A stretch of DNA of 48,376 nt from Desulfatibacillum aliphaticivorans DSM 15576 (GCF_000429905.1 NZ_AUCT01000039.1:1-48376), one strand, 5' to 3'; positions 1 through 9,500 are shown, counted from the first letter of the stretch. Notes: generated by a model not told the origin, from the letters alone. Made by a program: numbers and translations.

Positions 1-242
1 GGAAGGGGCAAAAACGAGACTTTGCCATGATCCTGCATCAGCCGCTTCTTCCAGTAATAAAACTGATGGAGCTTGAGACCGTGTTTTTGGCAATAGGCTT
101 TTTGCGTAAGGCCGCTCTGGCGGCATCGGGCGAGGTGATGCTCCCAGAACCGACGTTTGGCTTTGGGATCGGACAGGTCTTGGCTTGGTGCGAAAAAACG
201 ATCTTCTCGGCTCTTCGTCGGATAAATTGCTTCTTGTGACAT
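1..242 (-). CDS. IS66-family accessory protein TnpA-like (partial, runs off the left edge)
   Basis: Reading leftward from an ATG at 242, behind a GAAAGGAG ribosome site at about 249-256, gives 80 residues with no stop before the edge. The central part reads FWEHHLARCRQSGLTQ then KAYCQKHGLKLHQFYYWKKR, the typical helix-turn-helix of the small first protein of IS66 elements, where tnpA is followed by tnpB and the DDE transposase tnpC. These proteins are needed for transposition, though their exact role is poorly defined. The remaining genes would lie to the left, outside the window. The short reading frame on the other strand over the same bases is a shadow. Confidence 0.8.
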   Translation of the reverse strand, partial: MSQEAIYPTKSREDRFFAPSQDLSDPKAKRRFWEHHLARCRQSGLTQKAYCQKHGLKLHQFYYWKKRLMQDHGKVSFLPL

Positions 243-321
243 GGAATCTCCTTTCAAAAGATGGAAATTCTTATGCCACATCCCAACCACCCCGTGAAGA
301 TGCGGTTGTTTAGACGGTTAC
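1..321 (-). mobile_element. Right-hand end of an IS66-family insertion sequence (partial)
   Basis: Positions 290-321 read leftward begin GTAACCGTCTAAACAACC and run into a CACGGGG block, which resembles the GTAA-type terminal inverted repeat of IS66-family elements. Just inside it is a tnpA-like accessory gene. Directly outside it (from 322) an open reading frame for a kinase C-terminus starts with no start codon, so the element has inserted into that gene. IS66 elements normally make 8-bp target duplications, which here would be 322-329 (CATCTTTG). The other end lies beyond the window, so neither the duplication nor the full element can be confirmed. Confidence 0.75.
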
Positions 322-814
322 CATCTTTGTAAATAGTGAAATAGGTAAAGGGACAACATTTGAATTATATTTCCCGCTTGTTAAACAATTTGCTCATACC
401 GAAATCAAGAGGGAGGATAAATCCTATTATTCAGGCAACGAACGCATATTAATCGTTGACGACGAGCCTTCTATCGCGAACCTCGCGGAACGTATTCTTG
501 AAAGGCTGGGGTATCAAACGATTTTGAAGTTGAACGGTATCGAGGCGATAGAAGCCTTTAAATCCAATCCTGATTCATTTGACTTGGTTATATCAGACGT
601 CGCAATGCCCAAAATGACAGGGGATGAATTGGCAAGGGAATTGATTTCCATCCGTCCTGACATTCCCATTATTTTGTGTACTGGCTTCAGCGAAAGGATT
701 GATGCAGATAAGGCAGCTGCATTAGGAGTAAAAGGTTTATTGATGAAACCCATTATCAGTTTAGAGATGGCTGAGATGGTACGAAACGTATTGGATGACA
801 CTAAAAATTCCTGA
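322..814 (+). pseudogene. 3' fragment of a hybrid sensor histidine kinase, cut by the IS66 element
   Basis: In the frame starting at 323 the sequence encodes IFVNSEIGKGTTFELYFPL, which is the G2 box and last strand of a histidine-kinase ATPase domain. A linker of about 25 residues follows, then a receiver domain: acidic pair in ILIVDDEPS, phospho-acceptor Asp in LVISDVAMP, conserved Thr in IILCTGFS and Lys in LLMKPI. It ends at the stop 812-814. There is no start codon before the ATPase remnant and the frame runs straight into the IS end, so the 5' part (sensor, HisKA, most of the ATPase domain) has been separated from it. An ATG at 524 could in principle start a stand-alone piece, but it would begin after the receiver's acidic pair, so it would be defective. 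The intact parent was probably a PAS-containing hybrid kinase; that is inference. Confidence 0.85.
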
Positions 815-937
815 TGGATTTCAAGCCGTAAACAAGTGAGTTTTTTGTCCGATAGCGCTCTCCCGCCGCCTCGGATTTTCGTGAATATCTTTTTAAAAAC
901 TGTTTTCAAATTTAGTTCACGGTGCTGCAAAATAAAA

Positions 938-974
938 AAGGCCGCCGGAAGGGGGGGATCCGGCGGCCTTTTGG
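938..974. terminator. Hairpin terminator, stronger for leftward transcripts
   Basis: A 12-bp stem AAGGCCGCCGGA / TCCGGCGGCCTT (938-949 with 959-970) encloses a G-rich loop. Leftward the stem is followed by CTTTTTTATTTT; rightward only by TTTTGGG. It could therefore stop leftward transcripts from the thiolase gene before they enter the interrupted kinase gene, and weakly stop rightward ones. Confidence 0.7.
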
Positions 975-1075
975 GTAGATGGCGGGCGAAGCAACGCCCG
1001 GGAGGCGGATAGTGGAACTACCGGCTCCCAAAGCAGCATCAAACACCCAAAACGCTACGGCGATGCCGCTTAAAA

Positions 1076-1104
1076 ATGTAACAGGGCCGGAAAACCGGCC
1101 CTGT
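1076..1104 (-). terminator. Terminator downstream of the thiolase gene
   Basis: A perfect 10-bp stem ACAGGGCCGG-AAAA-CCGGCCCTGT (1081-1104) lies 45 bases beyond the thiolase stop. Leftward it is followed by TACATTTTT. Together with the hairpin at 938-974 it fills most of the gene-free stretch 815-1148, in which I see no other gene or site. Confidence 0.7.
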
Positions 1105-1148
1105 TTATACTGCTTATGCAATTTGGCTGCTGGCAGCCAAAGGCGGAA

Positions 1149-2342
1149 TTAGTCGCACAGCTCGAACAGAGCTGCCGCGCCCATGCCGCCGCCGATGCAC
1201 ATGGACTCCACGCCGTATTTCACGCCGTGTTTGTTCATGTTGTACAGCAGGGTGGCGGCCAGCTTGGCGCCGGTGCATCCCAGGGGATGGCCCAGTGCGA
1301 TGGCGCCGCCGTTGATGTTGATCTTTTCCATGTACTGGGGCTTGTTCAGGCCGATTTCACGGATGGAATACAGGGCCTGGGAAGCGAAAGCCTCGTTGAT
1401 TTCCCAGAGTCCGATGTCGTCGATGGTCAGGCCCACTTTGTCCAGCAGCTTGGGAATGGCGTAGCGGGGGCCCACGCCCATTTCGTCGGGACGGCAGCCC
1501 ACGGTGGTGTAGCACACCAGCTTGGCCAGGGGCTTCACGCCCAGTTCCTTGACCTTGTTTTCGGACATGATCACGCAAGCGGCTGCGCCGTCCGTGGTCT
1601 GGGAGGAGTTGCCCGCGGTGACGGAGCCGGCGGCTGCGAACACGGGGCGGAGTTTGGCAAGACCTTCCAGGGTCGTGCTTTCGCGGACGCCGTCGTCAAA
1701 ATCCTGGAGAAAGGTTTCCTGCTTGGAAAGTCCGTCTTCGCCGATTACGTACTTGACGGCGGGAGTGGGGATGATTTCGCCGTATAGGCCTTCCTTCTGA
1801 GCCTTAACGGCTTTCATCTGGGAATTAAAAGCGAACTCATCCTGGGCTTCGCGGGAAATGCCGTAGCGGTTGGCCACGTTTTCCGCAGTGGTGCCCATGG
1901 AGCAGTACAGGTCGGCGCCGCCGGCCTGGGTGTGGTTCGGGTACGGACGGGGCATGTTGCCGCCCATGGGCACGAAGGTCATGGATTCCACGCCGCCGGC
2001 CATGGTGATGTCGGACCATCCCACCATAACGCGGGAGCTGGCCAGTGCAATGGCTTCCAGTCCGGAGGAGCAGAAGCGGTTGACCGTAGCGCCGGAGACC
2101 TCAATGGGGAAGCCGGCGATCTGGTTGGCCACGCGGCCTATATTCAATCCCTGCTCGGCTTCGGGGAAGGAGCAGCCCATCATAACGTCGTCTACGTCGC
2201 CTTTTTCCATGCCAGGAACCTTATCCACGGCGGCGTTCAGAATGTGGGACAGCAGGGCCTCGGGGCGGGTGTCCTTGAAGGCGCCCTTGTTCCTGCGGCA
2301 TCCCGGGGTTCTCACTGCGCTGACTATGTATGCATCTCTCAT
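1149..2342 (-). CDS. fadA: Acetyl-CoA acyltransferase (thiolase), FadA/AtoB type
   Basis: A 397-residue thiolase, full length for the family. It would cleave 3-ketoacyl-CoA with CoA to acetyl-CoA and a shortened acyl-CoA in the cytoplasm, or condense acetyl-CoA in reverse. The nucleophilic Cys is Cys91 in NRFCSSGLEAI. The conserved NEAFA motif follows, with His352 in GGAIALGHPLGCTGAK and Cys382 in CIGGGMGAA near the C-terminus. The ATG at 2342 sits behind a GGAGGGAT ribosome site. It starts 36 bases after the fadN-like stop on the same strand, the same pairing as fadN-fadA in Bacillus, so the two very likely form one transcript for the last steps of beta-oxidation. The family does not fix chain-length preference. 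The gene symbol is assigned by family and context. Confidence 0.93.
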   Translation of the reverse strand: MRDAYIVSAVRTPGCRRNKGAFKDTRPEALLSHILNAAVDKVPGMEKGDVDDVMMGCSFPEAEQGLNIGRVANQIAGFPIEVSGATVNRFCSSGLEAIALASSRVMVGWSDITMAGGVESMTFVPMGGNMPRPYPNHTQAGGADLYCSMGTTAENVANRYGISREAQDEFAFNSQMKAVKAQKEGLYGEIIPTPAVKYVIGEDGLSKQETFLQDFDDGVRESTTLEGLAKLRPVFAAAGSVTAGNSSQTTDGAAACVIMSENKVKELGVKPLAKLVCYTTVGCRPDEMGVGPRYAIPKLLDKVGLTIDDIGLWEINEAFASQALYSIREIGLNKPQYMEKININGGAIALGHPLGCTGAKLAATLLYNMNKHGVKYGVESMCIGGGMGAAALFELCD

Positions 2343-2378
2343 ATATCTATCCCTCCTGATGTTGGGAAAAATTGTTCT

Positions 2379-4787
2379 TTAATTGCGAAGAGGTTTGCCA
2401 GTGGCCAGCATGTGTTCGACGCGGGCGATGGTCTTTTCTTCCTTGAACAGGGACACGAAAGCATCGCGCTCCAGCTTCAGGATGTAGTCTTCGTCAACCG
2501 TGCTGTTGTCGCGGACGTCGCCGCCGCCGATGATGTAAGCGACTTTCTTGGCGATGAGAGCGTCATGCTCGCTGATGTATCCGGCGGCCAGCATGTCGAA
2601 AAGCTGCTGGTCCGCAAGACCCTGAGCGGACTTGCCGAGCACGGGGATGGGTTTCTTTTGGGGCGGTGCATAACCGGCGTCCACCATGCGCAGAACCTCT
2701 TTCTTGGCTTCGCCGATGAGGTAGTCGCGGTTCATGACGATCCGGTCCTTGGGTCCCAGGAAGCCCATGGTGCGGGCCTGAGCAGCGGAGTTGGAGAACT
2801 TGGCCATGGCGATGTTTTGGAAGACGTGCATGAAGTATGGGAGCAAGTCGTTCACCTTGACGCATGGAGGCGTGGAAAGGGCGAACTTCTTCCAGGTGTT
2901 CATGCATCCGCCGCCGCCGGGGATGAGGCCGACGCCCACTTCCACCAGACCCATGAACAACTCGGAATGAGCTACGATTTTGTCGGCTGCCAGGCAGGTT
3001 TCGCAACCGCCGCCCAAGGTCATGCCAAAGGGCGCCGCCACAACGGGGAAGGAAGAGTACAGAGCATTCATCATGCCGCCCTGAGCGCGAGCCAGGAAAG
3101 CGTCGATGTCAGCGTATTTGCCGGCTTTGGCAAGACCCAGCATGTAAGCCAGGTCGCCGCCCGCGGAGAAAGCTCCGGGGAAGCCGGGGGACTGGTTGCC
3201 TATGACCACGCCGATGCCGTTGTCATCCACGTAAGCCAGGGCTTCGCCCATGCCGTCAACCAGTTCGGCGTTGATGGCGTTCATCTTGGTGTGGAATTCC
3301 ACGCAGAACACGCCGTCTTCCAGGTCCACCAGGGACACGGAGTTGTTGCCCATGACCTTTTTGCCGGCGCCCTTCAGGCCCTTCAGGGAAATGATCGTGG
3401 GGCTCAGCTCGATGGCTTTGTATTCGCCGGTTGCGAAATCAAAGTAGTAGTCGATGCCGTTTTCAAACTTGTAGAAGGACTCTACGCCGGCGGCCAGCAT
3501 TTTCTTCACGTTCTCAGGAACGGTCATGCCTTCGGCTTCCATCTTGGCAACGGACTCTTTGACTCCCAGGGCGTCCCATGTTTCGAAGGGGCCGAAAGTA
3601 AAGTTGTAGCCCCACTTCATGGAGTTGTCGATTTCCACGATGGTGTCGGAAATTTCAGGAATACGGTTGGCGGCGTAGATCAGACCATTGGAAAGGACCT
3701 TCCATACAAACTTTCCGCCCTTGTCGTCGGCGTAAGCCACGGCCTTGATTTTTTCGGCCAGGCCCTTGGCGCTCTTGGCGGCGTCCAGGCAGGGGAAGGT
3801 CGGTCTTTCAAACTCTTCGTATTCCATGGTCTGGGGGTTCAGAACCTTGGGGATCAGTTTCCACTCAGGAGTCATGTCCTTTTTGTAGAAGCCGCCCTTG
3901 GTCTTGTTGCCCAGCATTTTCTTTTCGATCATCTGGCTGACGAACTCGGGCACCTTGAAGGTTTCGCGAGCTTCGTCGTCCACCACCAGTTCATAGGTGT
4001 TGCTGGCGACGTGTCCCAGGGTGTCCAGGCCCACCAGGTCGGCGGTCTTGAACATGGCGGTCTTGGGACGGCCCAGAACGGGGCCGAACAGAGCGTCCAC
4101 TTCAGGAATGCTCATGCCGTCTTCCACCATGAGCTGCATCGCCTGCACCATGCCCTGCACGCCAATGCGGTTGCCGATGAAGTTGGGGGTGTCCTTGGCC
4201 CACACAATGCCCTTGCCCAGGATGCGTTCGCCAAAGTCCTTCATGAAGTCCAGGACTTCCGGTTTGGTCTCAGCGCCGGGGATGAGCTCGAGGAGCTTCA
4301 TGTAACGGACGGGGTTGAAAAAGTGGGTGCCCATGAAATTTTGGCGGAACTCGGAGCTCAGCTCCTTGCTCATGGCTTCAAGCGGAATGCCGGAGGTGTT
4401 GGTGCTGACGATAGCATCGGCCTTACGGACCTTTTCCACCTTGGCAAGAACTTCTTGCTTGATCTTGAGGTTTTCAACGACCACTTCCACAATCCAGTCG
4501 CACTCGGCCAATTTGTCCCAGTCGTCTTCAAAGTTGCCAACTTGCACCAACGCCTTTTCATCCTTGGCGTTCATGAACAGGGACGGTTTGGATTTGACAA
4601 TGCCGTCAAATCCCGCTTGCACGATGCGGTTCCTGGCCTTGGGATCGTTCTTTTCCTCATCCGTGAGGTCAAAGGGCACGATATCCAGAAGCAGAGTCTT
4701 GATTCCGGCGCTGGCCAGCAGGGCGGCAATGCCTCCACCCATGACTCCAGAGCCCAGAACGGCTGCCTTACGAATCCGTCTCACCAT
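2379..4787 (-). CDS. fadN: 3-hydroxyacyl-CoA dehydrogenase / enoyl-CoA hydratase fusion, FadN type
   Basis: 802 residues. The N-terminal NAD-binding fold shows VLGSGVMGGGIA at about residues 10-19 and the STNTSGIP and GTHFFNP motifs of 3-hydroxyacyl-CoA dehydrogenases. From about residue 480 to the end is an enoyl-CoA hydratase (crotonase) domain with FSAGGDL (about 540), GGGCETCLAAD (about 592) and LVEVGVGLIPGGGG (about 614). This order, dehydrogenase first and hydratase last, is that of Bacillus FadN and the reverse of E. coli FadB. It would hydrate 2-enoyl-CoA and oxidise the 3-hydroxyacyl-CoA, handing the product to the thiolase encoded downstream. The start at 4787 is chosen because AAAGGAGGAT lies directly upstream (4791-4800); the frame is open to 4916 but that extension is not family-like. 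A leader of over 100 bases is therefore likely. Confidence 0.93.
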   Translation of the reverse strand: MVRRIRKAAVLGSGVMGGGIAALLASAGIKTLLLDIVPFDLTDEEKNDPKARNRIVQAGFDGIVKSKPSLFMNAKDEKALVQVGNFEDDWDKLAECDWIVEVVVENLKIKQEVLAKVEKVRKADAIVSTNTSGIPLEAMSKELSSEFRQNFMGTHFFNPVRYMKLLELIPGAETKPEVLDFMKDFGERILGKGIVWAKDTPNFIGNRIGVQGMVQAMQLMVEDGMSIPEVDALFGPVLGRPKTAMFKTADLVGLDTLGHVASNTYELVVDDEARETFKVPEFVSQMIEKKMLGNKTKGGFYKKDMTPEWKLIPKVLNPQTMEYEEFERPTFPCLDAAKSAKGLAEKIKAVAYADDKGGKFVWKVLSNGLIYAANRIPEISDTIVEIDNSMKWGYNFTFGPFETWDALGVKESVAKMEAEGMTVPENVKKMLAAGVESFYKFENGIDYYFDFATGEYKAIELSPTIISLKGLKGAGKKVMGNNSVSLVDLEDGVFCVEFHTKMNAINAELVDGMGEALAYVDDNGIGVVIGNQSPGFPGAFSAGGDLAYMLGLAKAGKYADIDAFLARAQGGMMNALYSSFPVVAAPFGMTLGGGCETCLAADKIVAHSELFMGLVEVGVGLIPGGGGCMNTWKKFALSTPPCVKVNDLLPYFMHVFQNIAMAKFSNSAAQARTMGFLGPKDRIVMNRDYLIGEAKKEVLRMVDAGYAPPQKKPIPVLGKSAQGLADQQLFDMLAAGYISEHDALIAKKVAYIIGGGDVRDNSTVDEDYILKLERDAFVSLFKEEKTIARVEHMLATGKPLRN

Positions 4788-5007
4788 AAAATCCTCCTTT
4801 AGTATAACCTTTTTATTGTCGCGGCTTAAAAGCCGGAGTCCGAATTTGCGGTTACCTACCTTAACCATTCGTTTATATTCATTTTTCCTTGTCATGCCGG
4901 AGAAAAATGAGGACAAATTCAGCTTTTACAAGGATGATGGACCCATGTCAAGTGAAAAGCTTGGAATAAGCCCTTCCGGGTCTAAAAAATTGCATTATTA
5001 ACATTTA

Positions 5008-5020
5008 AAATGAATCATTT
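5008..5020. promoter_or_regulatory. Candidate operator palindrome upstream of fadN
   Basis: AAATGA-A-TCATTT is a perfect 6-1-6 palindrome about 220 bases upstream of the fadN start, in an AT-rich stretch that probably contains the leftward promoter. TGA...TCA palindromes of this sort are common for fatty-acid-degradation repressors, but it is shorter than the Bacillus FadR box (TGAATGA-N4-TCATTCA) and no regulator gene is next to it, so the assignment is a guess. Confidence 0.3.
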
Positions 5021-5142
5021 ACGAAAATATTCCGGTCGGTTTTTACAGCCGTGAAACTGCCTCTGAGCGGCCTTGCAACAGCGTATCAAAATATGAAGCC
5101 TTCCTCAGTTACGCAAGCGTTGCACATTTTAAATGCTTCTGA

Positions 5143-5187
5143 TATGCCTGAAATAATATTGAAAAGGCATACTAAAACAACTACAAA
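5143..5187 (+). promoter_or_regulatory. Candidate promoter with overlapping inverted repeat
   Basis: TTGAAA (5159-5164), a 17-base spacer and TACAAA (5182-5187) form a plausible sigma-70-type promoter, 24 bases before the GTG at 5211. A 7-bp inverted repeat TATGCCT (5143-5149) / AGGCATA (5165-5171) brackets the -35 hexamer and could be an operator. Confidence 0.4.
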
Positions 5188-5210
5188 GGAATAGCTCCCA
5201 TAGGATTGGC

Positions 5211-6026
5211 GTGAAACAGGAATTAGTTAAAATAATGCAACTTGCGGGCGACTTTTTCAGCGCCGGGATCGCGGTTAAGGATCGTGACCTGGAATTTTTG
5301 GAGGCCGTGGCCGGCTGCGTAAACAGGGGGGAACTGGCCGCCCTTTTGGCTGATCCGGATTGGGAGGAAGCGGAAACTGCCCGGCAACTGTTGCTTTTTC
5401 CCGACCTGGAGTCAAGGGCTCGCCTGGAGTCGGTGCTGCAAGGAAAATGCCTTTCCCAAGAGGCGCAGAATGAAATCGTCGCTTTTTTAAAAGGCAGAGT
5501 CCAAAAAACAGAGCTTATTTTACCCGGCGCTTCAAAAAATATTGTAATCGGGGTCGGTGCGGCTGATTTGACGGCTTATGTCAAAAGACTGCATTTGACC
5601 GTAGAAGCCCCGGAGCCTCTTGCACGGGCGTTGGCTTTTTGCAGCAACAAGGAATGCGTAAATAGATCCCTGGCCCTGCTTCGTTCCTCGGGAATCGCCT
5701 GGACCGGGGACCTGCTTGCTTTGGCCCGAAAGTTTTTTGAAAAGAATGCGGAGAAAGAGGATTTTCAGGCCCTACTGCAAAAGATTCTCGTTTTGTTCAA
5801 GGAAATTCCAGCGGACAGGGACCCGGAGGAGTATCTTGCCGAAAAAAGGACCTGGTGCCTGTTCCACTTGGACAAGGCCCGGACCCAGGAAAGGGAACTG
5901 GCGGGCCAGAACATGGAAACCCGCCTGCTTACAGGCGTGCGCACCGCCTATGCGGACGCCCATCGCCTCCATGAGCAGATCGCCCTCATCGACCGCATCC
6001 TGTATTCCATGCCCCCGCTGCCCTGA
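5211..6026 (+). CDS. Uncharacterised cytoplasmic protein, 271 residues
   Basis: I do not recognise this protein. It begins at GTG 5211 behind TAGGATTGG; an ATG eight codons later (5235) is an alternative start. It has no signal peptide and no membrane segment. The sequence is mostly helix-forming, rich in Leu, Ala, Glu and Lys, and ends with a run of charged helices (residues about 170-265). A glycine- and valine-rich stretch, NIVIGVGAADLTAYVKRL, lies near residue 110. Five cysteines are scattered and do not form a metal motif. It stands alone: divergent from fadN, about 110 bases before the cupin gene, with its own candidate promoter. Codon and base use match the neighbours, so there is no sign of recent transfer. 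Confidence 0.75.
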   Translation: MKQELVKIMQLAGDFFSAGIAVKDRDLEFLEAVAGCVNRGELAALLADPDWEEAETARQLLLFPDLESRARLESVLQGKCLSQEAQNEIVAFLKGRVQKTELILPGASKNIVIGVGAADLTAYVKRLHLTVEAPEPLARALAFCSNKECVNRSLALLRSSGIAWTGDLLALARKFFEKNAEKEDFQALLQKILVLFKEIPADRDPEEYLAEKRTWCLFHLDKARTQERELAGQNMETRLLTGVRTAYADAHRLHEQIALIDRILYSMPPLP

Positions 6027-6138
6027 CTTTAGGCGATGCGCCGCGTTTCGTCTTGATTAATCGCAAGCCCGGTGTTGTAATGAGGCCGTTTACGAAGCCC
6101 ATCTTTTTTTACCTGTGTTTTTATAAGGAGAACGAGCC

Positions 6139-6498
6139 ATGATGAAAGATCTGCCTTTGTGGGATGGAACCCCATACCCCGACTTTGTCCGCACGCTGCC
6201 TGAAATCGACATCCCCGTGGAAGGCGTACGCGGCTGGCTGCTCCAGGGCGCCAATCAGCAAGTGGTGTTTTTCGACCTGCCCGAGGGCCTGGCCATTCCC
6301 GAGCACTCCCATGGAGAGCAATGGGGCATGGTCATCGCCGGGAAAATCGACCTGACCATAGGCGGCGAGACCAAAACCTACGGCCCCGGGGATTATTATC
6401 ACATCCCGGCCGGAACGCCTCATGCAGCCTTATTCCTGGAGCGCTCCGCAGCCATGGATTATTTTGCGGACGTGGACCGCTACGTTCCCAAGAAATAA
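6139..6498 (+). CDS. Small cupin-domain protein
   Basis: 119 residues forming a single cupin barrel. Motif 1 is PEHSHGEQWGMVIAGKI (about residues 54-70), with the usual metal-ligand pair HxH; the Glu expected after it is shifted, as in the small HSHGxQWG-type cupins. Motif 2 is GPGDYYHIPAGTPHAA (about residues 82-97), giving the last His ligand. Such proteins bind a metal and act as enzymes or sensors; the substrate cannot be told from sequence. The ATG at 6139 follows AAGGAGAACGAGCC; the next codon is also ATG. The gene faces the sensor-kinase gene tail to tail with 7 bases between the stops, leaving no room for a terminator. Confidence 0.88.
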   Translation: MMKDLPLWDGTPYPDFVRTLPEIDIPVEGVRGWLLQGANQQVVFFDLPEGLAIPEHSHGEQWGMVIAGKIDLTIGGETKTYGPGDYYHIPAGTPHAALFLERSAAMDYFADVDRYVPKK

Positions 6499-6505
6499 AA
6501 AAAGG

Positions 6506-9500
6506 CTATTTGTATTTGACAGGAGATTCAAAGGGCAGGGTGATGATGAAGGATGCGCCCTGCCCGGGATTGGACTCCACCCACATGGCGCCTTTATGGT
6601 TTTCGGTGATGATGAAAAAGGAAACCGACAGCCCCAGGCCCGTGCCCTGGCCCACGGCTTTGGTGGTGTAAAAAGGCTCGAAAATTCGCCTGCGGACGTC
6701 TTCCTGCATGCCCGGACCGTTGTCGCTCACCTCCACCCGAACGTTTTTGGCGTCATAGGCGCCCACTCTTAGGGTGATGGTGGGCAGGGACTGCCGGCCT
6801 TTTTGCTCGGCCATGGCCTGGGCGGCGTTGCGCAGCAGATTCAGGATGACCTGCTGTATCTTGCCTTCTTCGCAAGGGACGGGGGGGAGGTTCGCCTCGT
6901 AATCCCGAACAATCCGGATTTGTCTGAAGTCATACTTTTTCTTGATATTGTAGTCGCTGGAAGCAATGTCCACGGTTTTGTCGATGAGAGCGCACATATC
7001 CACGGCCTTCATGACCGGCTGCTGATTCATGCGGCTGAAACTGAGCATGTTGTCCACGATGCGCGCCGCCCGGCTGCCTGAATCCACCACCGATTGAAAC
7101 ATGCCGGTCAATCCCCGCAATTCCACATAGTGCGAGATGGCCTCCATGGTGGTTCCGCATTGTTGGGCCGCTCTGACATTGGCGGGAATGCGCTGGGTCA
7201 GCCGGTTGATGATCACCTGGACGTTCTGGATGATGCCGGCCAGAGGATTGTTGATTTCGTGCGCCATGCCTGCGGCCAATCCCCCCAGAGAAACCATCTT
7301 TTCGGTTTGCACCATCATTTCCTGGGCTTTTTTCCGCTGCGTGATGTCATGGTGGATGACCATGCTGCCGATGACCTTGCCTTCGTGGTTGAAAAATGGG
7401 GCGCTTTTCAGCAGAACGTCCAGGATGTCCCCCGATTTGGTGAGGCGCTGGGTTTCCAGGTCCAGGAATTTTCCGCTGGAAAGTTCGCCGAGGGCCTGGC
7501 GGGTTCTTTCCGTTTCATGGGGAGGGACGAAGTCGATCCGTTTGCCCATGAGTTCATCCTCCGACCATCCGTAGGTCTGGACAAAGGCTGCGTTCACATA
7601 TTGCACCAAACCTTCTTCGTCATAAGCGACGACGGCGTCGGGGGTTGTGCCCAAAAGGGTGCGGTAGCGCTCCTCGCTTTTTTTCAGGGCCTGTTCCGTC
7701 TCCTTGCGTTTTTGTATTTGCTCCTGCAGCAGTTGGATTTTCGCCTCCAGGTCTTTGGCGTGCTCCTGGATCAGGGATTCCTTTTCTTTGTAATAGTCAA
7801 TTTTTTCCTTCAGGTCTTCCGGAGTAAGGCGCAGGTCCGCCAGAATTTTTCCGTAAATCGCGGAAAGCTCGATAGATTCATTTTGAGAATAGAGATTGGC
7901 CTGGCGAAAAACTTTGCCCGCCGTGGCTGCTCCAATGGAGCCGGCGAGCAGGGTTTCAGCCCGGGAGCATAAATCCGCCCATTCCAGCACATTGATTTTT
8001 TCCTGGCTTTGCAGCCCCGCCTGTTCAATGCAGAGATCCAGCATGTTGCGGCTGATGTTGGTGTAAAAATAGCGTTTGAACAATTTGAGGATTTCCTGGG
8101 ATTTTTCCTCCAACGCAATGGTTGGCTCGGAGCGGCTCAGCGCTTTTTGCAATGGGGTCGGCGAGAGGGCGTTTACGTAGGATTGGGCCACCCTGGCTTC
8201 TTCGTCCGTGGGTTCGTGGAGGAGGGAAAAAATAATGTAAAAGCTGCAATTCAAAAGCATGGTCCAGAAGACGGAATGGGTCAGGGGGCTCAGGCTGGAT
8301 AGGCCCAAAAGAGCCTCGGGTTTAAGCAGGGAGATTCCAAAGGGCCCTTCCATTAAGAACGACACGGGCAGCCAGCCGCTGCGGACGAATGAGGGGAGAA
8401 GCAGGGTGTAAGCCCAGGCCGCAAAGCCGATGTTCAGGCCCCACAAAGCCCCTCTGCGATTGCCCCGCTCCCACAGGATTCCTCCCAGGATGGGAGGGGC
8501 GAACTGGAGGGCGGCGCCAAAGGAGATCATGCCCATGTTGATGAGCGTGTAGCTGTGCCCAATGTATGCTTCAAAAGAATAACCCAGTAAAATGACCAGC
8601 GCCACGGAAGCCCATCTCGCCTTGAGGATTTGTTTGCGCATGAACCCGAGCCAGCCGAAAAACTCGATGACCGGCAAAAGCAGGTGATTGGTGATCATGG
8701 TCGCCATGGTCATGGCGGAAATCATGATCATGCTCATGGCGGCGGAAAAGCCGCCGATGAAGACGATCATGACCAGCAGGGGGCTTCCGTATTGGAGGGG
8801 AAGACCCAGGACAAAGGTGTCGGCGTTGACCTCGGGCAGGCCTTTGATCAGCCCGGCGGCGGCGATAGGCAGCACGAAAATATTAATAAGAAATACGTAT
8901 AACGGGAAGCCCCACATGGCCGTGCGAATGTGGCTTTCGTCAGAATTTTCCACTACTGCGACATGGAATTGGCGCGGCAGGAACAAAATGGCGGACATGG
9001 CCAGGAGTAGGTAGGTGCACCATGTGAGAAAAGTCGATGCATCGGCCTGCATGCCGGAAACGGCCATCCCGAGATGGGCGTTGGGCATTTGGGCGGCCAA
9101 ATCGCCCACTCCGTCAAACAGAAAAAAGACCACAAAGATTCCCGCGGCCAGAAAGGAGACCAGCTTGACCACCGATTGAATGGCTACGGCCATCACCATG
9201 CCCTGGTGCTGCTCCGTCGGGTCCAGGCGCCGCATCCCGAACATGATGGTGAAGATTATCAGCAAGATGGCCATTATCGGGCCGGCGTTGGCTTCAATCC
9301 ACGAAGGCGTCAGCCCCTCATGGGCGGAAATCAGTTCAAAGGTGTTGACCACGGACTTGAACTGAAGCGCAATATAAGGCGCTATGCCCACCAGGGCGAT
9401 AACGGTCGTGAGGGCCGCCAGCCTCTGGGAAGCCCCGTACCGGGCGGCGGTAAAGTCGGCTATGCTGCTGATTCTGTGCTGTTGTTTGATCCTGACCAGT

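Larger units (their letters stand above)
4788..5210. other. Divergent intergenic region between fadN and the 271-residue gene
   Basis: 423 bases without a convincing gene. It is AT-rich in the middle. It holds the small palindrome at 5008-5020, an inverted repeat TATGCCT/AGGCATA at 5143-5171, and a sigma-70-like promoter at 5159-5187 for the rightward gene, each listed separately. The reading frame that continues upstream of fadN to 4916 looks like non-coding leader. Confidence 0.6.

Noticed and set aside
912..1121. Possible small leftward gene between kinase fragment and thiolase
   Set aside because: It runs through two terminator hairpins, has no ribosome site and no protein-like character.
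1116..1787. Rightward 223-codon open frame opposite the thiolase gene
   Set aside because: Shadow of the thiolase reading frame; composition (Gly, Ala, His, Gln) is that of an antisense frame in GC-rich coding DNA, with no family motif.
1932..4802. Rightward 956-codon open frame opposite fadN
   Set aside because: Very long but antisense to a clear two-domain enzyme; rich in His, Gly, Val and Gln as expected for the reverse frame, with no ribosome site or domain.
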